Part shown: piece by piece, positions 47,928 to 54,917 of the stretch
How positions within the stretch are numbered: position 1 is the first letter of the stretch
How the letters are laid out: each line of letters opens with the position of its first letter
Virus record (IMG/VR): IMGVR_UViG_3300020202_000075
Coordinates: 1 to 64,000 of that record
DNA length: 64,000 bases
Source of the DNA: a virus
Reading direction: 5' to 3' (one strand)
Made by a program: the position numbers and the translations under genes
The notes under the pieces: generated by a model
The model's input: the letters and a program-made list of their open reading frames with translations, nothing else
Told to the model about the DNA's origin: nothing
The model's database searches: none

Positions 47928-48092
47928 ATGTACGGATCAGTTGACGCAATCATGGAAGTGGCCGAGGAACGGAGAAAGCTCGCCAAGGCGCTTAAGGATT
48001 TGCTGCGCTTGCTCGGCAAGCCCGACGAACAAGACGACCCGAAGCTGGCCCTTGCCATCGAACGGGCGCTGGAAGCGGTCAAGGGTTACTAA
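47928..48092 (+). CDS. Small helical protein (54 aa)
   Basis: ATG 47928 after AAGGAGTAGCT. Helical with EVAEERRKLAKALKDLLRLL, acidic in the middle. The shared leader makes it the positional match of A 1551-1871. Function unknown. Confidence 0.6.
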   Translation: MYGSVDAIMEVAEERRKLAKALKDLLRLLGKPDEQDDPKLALAIERALEAVKGY

Positions 48093-48104
48093 CGCGAGTA
48101 CGTA

Positions 48105-48317
48105 ATGGAACGTTCATACCTCGACAAGTGCATGGCAGCGATGACCTACGAAGGCGGCAGATTCGGCCGCGCCTGGAGCATGGCCGTCGCCACCTACGCC
48201 TACACCCGCGCCCACGACGGCGACGTTATCAACGATTCCGGCGACACGATCAGCTTCAGCCGGTGGTACTGCTTCTGCTGCGCCGTCAGCCTGTGGTGGG
48301 AGTACGTGCGCAAGTGA
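48105..48317 (+). CDS. Hypothetical protein (70 aa)
   Basis: Trp/Tyr-rich with a hydrophobic Cys-containing end (SRWYCFCCAVSLWW). GTGA overlap with the next gene. Function unknown. Confidence 0.6.
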   Translation: MERSYLDKCMAAMTYEGGRFGRAWSMAVATYAYTRAHDGDVINDSGDTISFSRWYCFCCAVSLWWEYVRK

Positions 48318-48523
48318 CCCGGCACAACTTCTACCAGCGGCGCACCAGGCTCCTCAACGAGCTACAGCAGGCGCACTTGGATTACATCTGGTACATGAAC
48401 GAAACTGCGCCGATGAAGAAGCGGGCCGCGACGCTGGCGGCGAGGAGAATCATGGAGAGCAGCCGGGCGCTGTGGAAGTTGCAGAGCGGTCGGTCCACCA
48501 TATCAGCGTGCGCAGGCAAATGA
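48314..48523 (+). CDS. Small basic helical protein (69 aa)
   Basis: GTG 48314 by overlap; a longer frame from 48128 is a shadow. QRRTRLLNELQQAHLDYIWY and a basic helix. Function unknown. Confidence 0.5.
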   Translation: MTRHNFYQRRTRLLNELQQAHLDYIWYMNETAPMKKRAATLAARRIMESSRALWKLQSGRSTISACAGK

Positions 48524-48639
48524 ACAACGGGCGAATCGAGAGATTGGCGAGAACGCTGGTTAAGCCGGCCGTATCCATTCGGTGCGCACCAGCCGCCCAC
48601 CACGAACAGCAGTGCGACATAGACGGTACAAGCAAATGA
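48520..48639 (+). CDS. Small protein (39 aa)
   Basis: ATGA overlaps at both ends. Basic N-terminus (RIERLARTLVKPA) and a His/Cys region. Coupling supports it; function unknown. Confidence 0.45.
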   Translation: MNNGRIERLARTLVKPAVSIRCAPAAHHEQQCDIDGTSK

Positions 48640-48866
48640 GCGATGCCCAAGAGATAGCCGACAGGATCACGCTGCAGAACGCCATCGAAAGGGTGCGCGA
48701 CTACGTGAGCATCCGCGACGAGTACCCCATGCGCGAGCTTGGCGACGTGGTGCATGCCGTTCACCTGACCACGGATTGGGAGGCGGAAATCAGGCTGTCG
48801 GACCTACGCATGATCCTGGCCGCATGGGACAAACGCCACGATGGAGATAACGGCGAGGCCAAATGA
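48636..48866 (+). CDS. Hypothetical protein (76 aa)
   Basis: ATG 48636 selected by ATGA overlap. Helical, acidic. Its end carries the 15-bp GATGGAGATAACGGC shared with phage A 2533-2547. Confidence 0.6.
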   Translation: MSDAQEIADRITLQNAIERVRDYVSIRDEYPMRELGDVVHAVHLTTDWEAEIRLSDLRMILAAWDKRHDGDNGEAK

Positions 48867-49189
48867 ACAACGACCTGTACCAAAAGCTGCTGGATTGCTC
48901 GTTGGCGTCAACGCTGGAGATTCAGCGCCTACGCGCAGCGCTTGAACCGTTCGCGGCGTGGGCCGACTCAATGCAAACGCTGAAGGACGGTGAGAAGGTA
49001 TGCGGGATCGAGGTTCGCCACTTCCGCCGTGCCGCGCAACTTCTAAGTCCCTTGCAGTTACCTCAGACGCGCGAGGAATGCCTGTCTGAAAGCGACAACT
49101 GTCGCAAGAACAATCCAAACGTAACGCAGGTGTGCTGCTCGCTCTACTCGCAGTACGCCGCACAGGAACGACCGCAGAAGGGGGAATGA
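48863..49189 (+). CDS. Hypothetical protein (108 aa)
   Basis: Helical N-terminus (LQRLRAALEPFAAW-like, frequent in short phage proteins), then a Cys-rich region (CLSESDNC, CCSLYS). ATGA start. Function unknown. Confidence 0.6.
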   Translation: MNNDLYQKLLDCSLASTLEIQRLRAALEPFAAWADSMQTLKDGEKVCGIEVRHFRRAAQLLSPLQLPQTREECLSESDNCRKNNPNVTQVCCSLYSQYAAQERPQKGE

Positions 49190-49326
49190 TGGAGAGCTTC
49201 GCTGGACTTTTCTTTGTGGCGATGGCTGTGTTTCTCGGCCTGTCGGAGATAGCCGGGGCCATCCGCCGTATGAACATCAACGTGACCGTTGGGACCATCA
49301 CCATCAAGGGCTACCACGATGAGTAG
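49189..49326 (+). CDS. Small membrane protein (45 aa)
   Basis: ATG at 49189 (overlap TGATG-type). Hydrophobic stretch AGLFFVAMAVFLGLSEIAG followed by a strand-rich polar tail. Single-pass, function unknown. Confidence 0.55.
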   Translation: MESFAGLFFVAMAVFLGLSEIAGAIRRMNINVTVGTITIKGYHDE

Positions 49327-49359
49327 GGACGTTCCGACTCTGGAGACGGCTTACCGCCC

Positions 49360-49716
49360 ATGAACGATCAATTCCACACCCGCGCCGACATGATCGCCGC
49401 GGGACTAACGCTGGATCAGCAGAACGATTTGCTGATGGAAAAACTGGCGCGGCTAAAGATGCAGCTTGAAGGTGCCAAAGCCCACGCAGCGGCCACCGGG
49501 GACTTCAGCGACAGGGACTGGTACAACCGCGCCAACTTCGCCTACCGCATGCTCGCCAAGGAGCACCAGCAATGCCTGCGCGAGATCGGGGAACGCAACC
49601 GGGCACGCCGTAGGGCCACTGGCGAGGAGTTTGAGCAGAAGTTCTTGGAGGTAGCTCGCCGCCGCCTGCACCCCGACGTGTTCCGCGACATCTTCGATGA
49701 GGCAAAGGCGGGATGA
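49360..49716 (+). CDS. Helical early protein (118 aa)
   Basis: Acidic-basic helices with a C-terminal RRRLHPDVFRDIFDEA; ends by TGATG overlap. Function unknown. Confidence 0.6.
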   Translation: MNDQFHTRADMIAAGLTLDQQNDLLMEKLARLKMQLEGAKAHAAATGDFSDRDWYNRANFAYRMLAKEHQQCLREIGERNRARRRATGEEFEQKFLEVARRRLHPDVFRDIFDEAKAG

Positions 49717-49853
49717 TGGACCGTGCCCTGAAGCAGGCTGTTCCCTATTGGACTAGGTGGATCTTTGTGCTCAACCGGAATGTCACCTGGAGGCCATTCA
49801 ACATCGCTGCGGCATCGAAGGACGCGACCTCAAAGCATGGCGTCAACTCATGA
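49716..49853 (+). CDS. Small protein whose start equals that of A 3407-3625 (45 aa)
   Basis: First 19 bases (ATGGACCGTGCCCTGAAGC) are identical to 3407-3425 of phage A, then it diverges. This suggests recombination at the start codon, leaving a short or rearranged frame. Competing frames overlap it (49757, 49837). Confidence 0.4.
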   Translation: MDRALKQAVPYWTRWIFVLNRNVTWRPFNIAAASKDATSKHGVNS

Positions 49854-50016
49854 GAACCCTCACGAGCTCGCGCACGAGCGCAAGGAAGTTGGCTACAACG
49901 AGGGGATTGCAGACGACGTTCTTCAACTTACGGGTCATTTTTTGACCTCTTCTTCTTGTAACAACTTACCAACACTACCAGAACGTGAACGACGACACCT
50001 ACCTGCGTCCGGATGA
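49837..50016 (+). CDS. Possible small protein (59 aa)
   Basis: ATG inside the previous frame; MASTHENPHELAHERKEVG is acidic and protein-like, but no ribosome site is clear and it overlaps the DUF4224 gene by 32 bases. Confidence 0.35.
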   Translation: MASTHENPHELAHERKEVGYNEGIADDVLQLTGHFLTSSSCNNLPTLPERERRHLPASG

Positions 50017-50203
50017 GCTAGAGCGCCTGACCGGCCGCAAGTACGGCAAGGCCCAGGCGAAGAAGCTGGCCGTCCTCGGCTGGACATTCGAGATGAGCGG
50101 CGACGGGAAGGTGCTAGTGCTGCGGGCCTACCACGACCAGCGTATGGGGCTGAAAAGCCCCGCAAAGCGGCGCCGACCTCGCCTCGACGGCCTGGCGGCA
50201 TAA
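49985..50203 (+). CDS. DUF4224 protein, excisionase-like (phage B)
   Basis: 72 residues, GTG start. YLRPDELERLTGRKYGKAQ and a W-T-F-E-M strand with VLRAYHDQRMG match DUF4224. Sits eight bases upstream of the integrase, as in phage A (4062-4295). Confidence 0.75.
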   Translation: MNDDTYLRPDELERLTGRKYGKAQAKKLAVLGWTFEMSGDGKVLVLRAYHDQRMGLKSPAKRRRPRLDGLAA

Positions 50204-50210
50204 TAGGCCG

Positions 50211-51209
50211 ATGGGGAGGAGGCGCACTAAGACGCCAGCTTGGATGCCGCAGCGCTGCTATCCGCACCGCCGGCAGATCGTCTACAAGCCGATCCAAGGC
50301 AAGCCCATCCCCCTCGGGCCGATCGACGACCCAGCCGCTTGCCTTCGAAAGTACGGCGAGCTCGTAGGGGACTCTAGGAAGCGCCCACGGCTCATTGGCG
50401 ACGTGCTGGACCGCTACCTGACGGACGTCCTACCAAGTCTTGCGCCGCGCACGCAGGAGGACTACCAGGCGTACATCGGCAAGCTGCGCAAGGGCTTCGG
50501 GCACATGCTGCCTGACGAGATCGACATCAACGACCTGTACGACTACCACGAAGCCCGAAACGCCCCGGTGCGCGCGAACCGGGAAATCAGCGTCTTCGGA
50601 AAGATCTACCGATACGCGATCAAGTGGCGCGCGGCCACCAGGAACCCGGTCAGCGGATTCATCTTCGCCGAGGAAAAGCCGCGCGATCGCGAGGTGTCAG
50701 GCTCCGAGCGCCGCCGCTTCGCCCGCCGGTGCTGCCCACCGTGGCTCCGCGGCTACCTTTCCTTGAAGCACCTCGCAGGCCGGCGGCAGGGCGAGCTCCT
50801 GAAGCTGACCCTATTCAGCGAACGGCACGACGGCATCTGCTTCATGATCCTCAAGAAGCGTCGCATGCGGCCCCTGGTTATCCGCTGGACGCCGCGGCTA
50901 CGGATGGTCTGGGCATGGCTCAAGGCGTTGCCACGGCCCGCGCAGAGCACTGCAATCTTCCCTGCCACCAAGGGCAAGCGCCGCGGGCAAGCGCTGTCCA
51001 CACGCGGTTTCAAGAGCGCCTGGCAGCGTTCGATGGCGAAGTGGGTAGCGCTCGGCGGCGCGCACTTCACCGAGCAGGATCTGCGCGCAGCGAGCGCCAC
51101 AGCGGCCGAGACGGATGAACGCGCTCGAGAGCTCATGGACCACGAAAGCATCCGCACGACCAGGCGCGTCTACCGCCGCGGAGAGGCGAAAGTCCGGCCG
51201 CTGCGATGA
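50211..51209 (+). CDS. int: Tyrosine recombinase (phage B integrase)
   Basis: 332 residues. Core-binding region 70-160 (YLTDVLPSLAPRTQEDYQAYIG); catalytic LAGRRQGELLKL (Arg), TEQDLRAASAT in the H-x-x-R box, LMDHESIRTTRRVY with the nucleophilic Tyr. Longer N-terminus than A's enzyme and only distantly similar, in line with a different tRNA target. Confidence 0.92.
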   Translation: MGRRRTKTPAWMPQRCYPHRRQIVYKPIQGKPIPLGPIDDPAACLRKYGELVGDSRKRPRLIGDVLDRYLTDVLPSLAPRTQEDYQAYIGKLRKGFGHMLPDEIDINDLYDYHEARNAPVRANREISVFGKIYRYAIKWRAATRNPVSGFIFAEEKPRDREVSGSERRRFARRCCPPWLRGYLSLKHLAGRRQGELLKLTLFSERHDGICFMILKKRRMRPLVIRWTPRLRMVWAWLKALPRPAQSTAIFPATKGKRRGQALSTRGFKSAWQRSMAKWVALGGAHFTEQDLRAASATAAETDERARELMDHESIRTTRRVYRRGEAKVRPLR

Positions 51210-51421
51210 AAATATTCACCAAGGCCGAAAATATTCACCAGAGGTAGGTGGGGTGACCGAGGGGATTCGAACCCCCAACAACCGGAATCACAATCCGGTC
51301 AACGAAGCACGCATAAGCGCCTGATTCTACGGCCTATGCGAAGCGCTGATCGGTGAATAAATGGCCGGTCAGGCGCTGGAAAAGTCCAACAAAATCAGTA
51401 ACCGATGTGGCGATATTCACC
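51208..51421. repeat. Candidate integrase arm-type repeats around attP (B)
   Basis: GAAAATATTCACCA occurs twice in tandem (51208-51221, 51227-51240); related GATATTCACC lies at 51412-51421 and an inverted GGTGAATA at 51352-51359. They flank the tRNA-like core. No gene lies in 51210-51448. Confidence 0.55.
51249..51300 (-). other. attP core: 3' half of a tRNA-His(GUG) gene
   Basis: On the minus strand: anticodon stem-loop CCGGA-TTGTGAT-TCCGG (anticodon GTG), TPsiC arm with GGTTCGAATCC, acceptor strand GGTCACC, discriminator C and CCA. C73 is diagnostic of bacterial tRNA-His. The D-arm and 5' acceptor strand are absent. It is the tRNA-derived crossover site of the phage B integrase. Confidence 0.87.
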
Positions 51422-51448
51422 GCTCGTTATACGCACCTCGGCTCATTC

Positions 51449-51874
51449 CTAGTATAGAAGCGCCGCCTCGGCCGCCCGGCGGATTACAAGCCCCGGCAGC
51501 ACCTTACCGCCGCCCCTGACCCACCTTGCGAGCTCACGCTTCGCCCCCTCGACGTCGTCCTCATTGAGGCGCCGGCGCAGCGTGGATGCCTTCAGGTTGC
51601 CTAGCCCGAGGTTGTAGGCGAAGTCGGATATGGCGCAGAGGCCGTCCGAGGCCAGCCGCGGGCATAGGATCAGCGTCCCCTTGGCGAACTTGAGCGCGTC
51701 CTGCTCGAGCCGTTTGTCAGCGTATTCCTGCGTCCACGGCCTTCCCGGGAAGACGTCCAAGCCGGTGGACCCCCATCCGCACGTCCAGACCCCCGCCGGG
51801 CAAATGTAGGGGGTCAGCCGGCACCCCTCAAAGCGCCGGATCAGCGCGTAGAGCGTGGCTAGCTGATCGATCAC
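51449..51874 (-). CDS. GH24-type endolysin (phage B)
   Basis: 141 residues from GTG 51874, overlapping the holin-like stop (GTGA). Catalytic Glu in RRFEGCRLTPY (about 16), then CGWGSTG. The central DFAYNLGLGNLKASTL block is typical of P21/T4-type lysozymes. No signal peptide. Differs strongly in sequence from A 6176-6598. Confidence 0.88.
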   Translation of the reverse strand: MIDQLATLYALIRRFEGCRLTPYICPAGVWTCGWGSTGLDVFPGRPWTQEYADKRLEQDALKFAKGTLILCPRLASDGLCAISDFAYNLGLGNLKASTLRRRLNEDDVEGAKRELARWVRGGGKVLPGLVIRRAAEAALLY

Positions 51875-52341
51875 TTCCCGCGTTTTGCGAGGGTGCGGTC
51901 GGCAATGTAGAACCCGAGGATCCCGGCGATGAGTTCCCTGTCCCAGTCGCCGGCCACGAACCCCTGCTGGTATAGCGCGAAGCACCACATCAGGAGCGCG
52001 ATCGACGCCATGGCCGGGCGGATGGAGCCGTTCCAGGCGTCAACCCACTTGATGCCGAGCGGCTTCATTGCCGTCTTCATCGCCTCGACGAACGCCTCGG
52101 CCTCGGTCTTCTGGATGGCGAGGTCGCCCATGACCTGGACCTCCTTCACGTTCAGGTCGGACTGCAGTTTGAGCCGCTCCATGTCGCGCTGGTGGCGCTG
52201 CGCCTCGAGGTCGGACTGGAGCTTCATCCGGTCGAGTTCTTGTGCGTGGTCCTGCTTCTTGTTGAGCCACGCGGCGATCTCGCCCCAGATCATCCTGAAG
52301 GCGGACCCGCCGAGGAAAGAGAACAGGGCGGATAGGATCAT
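51871..52341 (-). CDS. Holin-like membrane protein (phage B)
   Basis: 156 residues: an N-terminal hydrophobic/amphipathic part (1-24), a long coiled coil (26-90) and two C-terminal membrane segments (PAMASIALLMWCFALYQ and ELIAGILGFYIADR). Position and coil-plus-TM layout match the 3-TM holin of phage A. Confidence 0.65.
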   Translation of the reverse strand: MILSALFSFLGGSAFRMIWGEIAAWLNKKQDHAQELDRMKLQSDLEAQRHQRDMERLKLQSDLNVKEVQVMGDLAIQKTEAEAFVEAMKTAMKPLGIKWVDAWNGSIRPAMASIALLMWCFALYQQGFVAGDWDRELIAGILGFYIADRTLAKRGK

Positions 52342-52706
52342 GTGCTGTGGTCCCTGAAAGCGCGCCGCGGGATGGCCTGTAAGGGCGAACCCTCCTCATC
52401 CACGGAGAACACGAACTTCTCCATGCGGCCGTTCGACATCATTTCGAGCTCAATCCAGCAACTGGACCACTGCCGCCCACCCCACGTCAGGCGCGCGGCC
52501 TTGAGCTTCGCGTGGAAGGGCTGGTTGATGTGCCGCAGCACCTTCTCGTCCTTGCAGGCGTCCTGAAGGAGCACGAGAACGATTGGGCCGTTGTCCCCTT
52601 GGCCTTTGAAGGTGGGCGCTGCGTTCGCCCTTCCCGAATAGAGAACGATCGTGCCAACAATCAGCACGACGACCAAAGCCAGCGCTCCAGCTTCCCACCT
52701 GCTCAT
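52338..52706 (-). CDS. Exported lysis-cassette protein (122 aa)
   Basis: Homologue of A 6591-6911: the same membrane segment (VVVLIVGTIVLYSG) and ANAAP cleavage site, different mature part with three cysteines. ATGA overlap both sides. Secreted role in lysis suspected. Confidence 0.7.
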   Translation of the reverse strand: MSRWEAGALALVVVLIVGTIVLYSGRANAAPTFKGQGDNGPIVLVLLQDACKDEKVLRHINQPFHAKLKAARLTWGGRQWSSCWIELEMMSNGRMEKFVFSVDEEGSPLQAIPRRAFRDHST

Positions 52707-52915
52707 GAATCACCTCTGCTTCGTGCATAACGGATGTCGTTGATCCTCCACAGCGCCTCGCGCGAGACGTCGTGGAGTGCTGCCATCGCTTCCCAGATGC
52801 CTGACTCGCTGCCGCGGACCAAGGCCGCCTGCAGGCCCTCTTGGAGGGCCTTGACGCGGTCGCAGTGCTTGCGGATCTCTTCGTCGTTGACGATCACTTG
52901 CGCTTTCTCTTCCAC
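52703..52915 (-). CDS. Small helical protein of the lysis cassette (70 aa)
   Basis: Positional match of A 6908-7105. Charged helices (EEIRKHCDRVKALQEGLQ). Overlaps the phosphoesterase gene by 22 bases. Function unknown. Confidence 0.6.
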   Translation of the reverse strand: MEEKAQVIVNDEEIRKHCDRVKALQEGLQAALVRGSESGIWEAMAALHDVSREALWRINDIRYARSRGDS

Positions 52916-53979
52916 TTCAAGAAATCCACGCCCTCGTCAGCGTTCCAGAACGGCTTGACCATGTCGGGGTGGTCGGTCGGCATCGTCGGGTCGATCACCG
53001 TAAGCACGCACGGCCCCAGCGTCTGGTCGCGGAAGCCTTTGTCGCGGGCGTATCGGTCGTAAATCTTGTAGCTCGCCACCTGGAAGCAATGGCAGGCGAT
53101 GCCGCTCTCTGGATCTTTGATGATTCCGTAGCCGCTCTTGTGCTTGTGGCCGCAGATGGAGATGTGGTCGCGGACACCATGAAAGACGGCCTTCATCGGG
53201 CCATGCGCCGGATTCCACTGCGAACTGCCACCGAAGTCGTGGCGTGCGTTGATACGCACCACCGCGCCGTTCGGGAAGTTGAGCCCTAGCCTGACCTCGG
53301 ATGACTGGTAGAGCGCGTTCTCCTGCCTCGCTATCCACTTCAGGGGGTCGCCGGCGCCGCTCCAGCCGTCGTGGTTGCCGCCGATCATGTAGAGCCAGCG
53401 CGTGTCCCTGATGAGCCATTCGGCCAGCTTCCACGCTTGCTTCGCCGAGGTGGACTGGTCCCCGTACAGCTTCGCTAGGCGCCCTACCCAGTTGTTCGTC
53501 GTGTCGCCTACGTTCGCCGCGAAGAGTCCCTCCACCGAGTTGCATAGGCGCTTGTGGTGCTCGAGGGCCTCGATGTCCGTGCCGTCGTCGTCCACGTGGG
53601 GATCGCCGAAGTGCAGGATGCCGATCGGCCCGGGCACCTTGATCTTGATCGGGATGAGCTTGCGCGCCTCTTCGTGCTGCCTCTTCTTCGCGAACTGCTT
53701 TTTCCGGTGAGCGACAAGTACGTCGATGTCAACGTCGTCGTCAGGCAGCGGCGTGAAGGTGAACTCCTCCTTCTTGGCGCGCTTCATGTAGCCTGCCGCC
53801 GCTGAGTCGGACGTATCAACGGGAACGCCGAGGCGGTCTCCGGCCTGCTCGACTCGCCGGCGGACGGTCTTCTCGTCGAGCCCCATCTTTCTGGCGGCCT
53901 CGGAGTAAATCTTCCCGCACTCGACCCACACCTCGTGGGTGTGTCGGAGAACCGCTTCCGGGACGGCGGGCGTTGGCAT
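52894..53979 (-). CDS. HTH + calcineurin-like metallophosphoesterase
   Basis: 361 residues. N-terminal HTH (GKIYSEAARKMGLDEKTVRR, about 22-45), a basic linker, then the metallophosphoesterase motifs LHFGDPHVDDDG, VGDTTNN, GGNHDGW and ICGHKHKSG (His, His). A DNA- or RNA-phosphodiesterase is likely. Same genome slot as A's HTH + exonuclease (7102-8214), so the HTH half looks shared while the catalytic half is exchanged. Confidence 0.87.
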   Translation of the reverse strand: MPTPAVPEAVLRHTHEVWVECGKIYSEAARKMGLDEKTVRRRVEQAGDRLGVPVDTSDSAAAGYMKRAKKEEFTFTPLPDDDVDIDVLVAHRKKQFAKKRQHEEARKLIPIKIKVPGPIGILHFGDPHVDDDGTDIEALEHHKRLCNSVEGLFAANVGDTTNNWVGRLAKLYGDQSTSAKQAWKLAEWLIRDTRWLYMIGGNHDGWSGAGDPLKWIARQENALYQSSEVRLGLNFPNGAVVRINARHDFGGSSQWNPAHGPMKAVFHGVRDHISICGHKHKSGYGIIKDPESGIACHCFQVASYKIYDRYARDKGFRDQTLGPCVLTVIDPTMPTDHPDMVKPFWNADEGVDFLKWKRKRK

Positions 53980-53982
53980 AGC

Positions 53983-54285
53983 TTATCTCGCGGCCAGGTA
54001 TCGAAGGAAGGACGGGTTGTCCTTGATGACCGCGATCAACCCGGTGGTGAGCTTCTCGACCTCCTCCTCTTTGAGATCCAGCCCCATCGCGTGCTCGATT
54101 GCGTGGATGACCTCGTGGAGCACCGTGTCCTGCTCGCCCTCAAGGGGTTGCCCCTCGAGAACGGAAATCAACTGCCCGTCCGTGTCGCACTCGCCTCGCT
54201 CATCCTCTTGCAGGGCGCCGCCTGTACGCACGAACTCGACTCGATACCGCCGCCCGATCACCTTTATGGCGGCCGGCTTTTTCAC
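53983..54285 (-). CDS. Zincin-type metallopeptidase-like protein (phage B)
   Basis: 100 residues, GTG 54285 by overlap. HEVIHAIEHAMGL zinc motif, ECDTDG strand and FLRYL end; homologue of A 8211-8540. Confidence 0.8.
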   Translation of the reverse strand: MKKPAAIKVIGRRYRVEFVRTGGALQEDERGECDTDGQLISVLEGQPLEGEQDTVLHEVIHAIEHAMGLDLKEEEVEKLTTGLIAVIKDNPSFLRYLAAR

Positions 54286-54365
54286 CACGGCACGCCCTGG
54301 TCGCAGTCCCATGGGTACTGCTCCGCGTCGTCCCATGGGTCGTAGTCGTAGTCGGGCTCGTTCAC
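54282..54365 (-). CDS. Very small acidic protein (27 aa)
   Basis: GTG 54365 overlaps the upstream stop and its TGA overlaps the downstream GTG, so both junctions are GTGA. Strongly acidic and aromatic (NEPDYDYDPWDDAEQYPW). The double coupling is the main evidence; role unknown. Confidence 0.5.
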   Translation of the reverse strand: MNEPDYDYDPWDDAEQYPWDCDQGVPW

Positions 54366-54661
54366 TTCTGCCTCGCGCGCCTCTCGGCTCGTTGCTCGGC
54401 CTCCATCACCTTGATGGACTGGAGGATGACTTGCGTGTTCTGGTCGATGATCTTGACGTGCTCGCGCACCTCGCTGATCGCCTGCCGCGTGTCCTTCCTG
54501 TCCTCCTCCTGGCGCTTCTCGATGTGCTGCAGCCTTTCGGCAGAGCGCCCACGGTCCACCTGCGCCTCGCTGTAGACCGCCAGAGGGCCACCGACGATGC
54601 CAACGACCATCGCCACCGAGGCGAGCGAGATGCGACCGTTTTTCTTCTCGTCGCTCACCAT
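54362..54661 (-). CDS. Membrane-anchored coiled-coil protein (99 aa)
   Basis: ATG 54661 (MVSDEKK). A transmembrane segment (ISLASVAMVVGIVGGPLAVY) then a long coiled coil (LQHIEKRQEEDRK, TQVILQSIKVMEAEQ). May take the role of A's 57-aa holin-like protein in the same position. Confidence 0.6.
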   Translation of the reverse strand: MVSDEKKNGRISLASVAMVVGIVGGPLAVYSEAQVDRGRSAERLQHIEKRQEEDRKDTRQAISEVREHVKIIDQNTQVILQSIKVMEAEQRAERRARQK

Positions 54662-54915
54662 GTCCTCCGGTAGATCAGATGCGCGCCGCCGAGGCCCACG
54701 GTTCCGTTCTGGCGGTTGACGATAGGCTGGAGGGACAGATCCACGGACTGCGCGCGCCCGTCCGACCATTGCCGGCCGCCGAGATTGAAGAGCTGGCCTT
54801 GATGCATCTCTGGAATCTCAGGGAGCGGGAGGAAACCCTGCGGCTGCGGACGCTCAAAGGTCGGCTGCTGCTTCGTGAGCGCGTCAACGAGCGCGCGGCG
54901 GGAGGCGTCGTCCAC
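54655..54915 (-). CDS. Hypothetical protein (86 aa)
   Basis: GTG start with AGGGG upstream, immediately after the fibre stop. Gln/Pro-rich, with LPEIPEMHQGQLFNLGGRQW. Possibly virion-associated. No A counterpart seen. Confidence 0.5.
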   Translation of the reverse strand: MDDASRRALVDALTKQQPTFERPQPQGFLPLPEIPEMHQGQLFNLGGRQWSDGRAQSVDLSLQPIVNRQNGTVGLGGAHLIYRRTW

Positions 54916-54917
54916 GA

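Noticed and set aside
51249-51300. Complete tRNA-His gene
   Set aside because: The upstream half lacks a D-arm and acceptor strand; treated as attP core.
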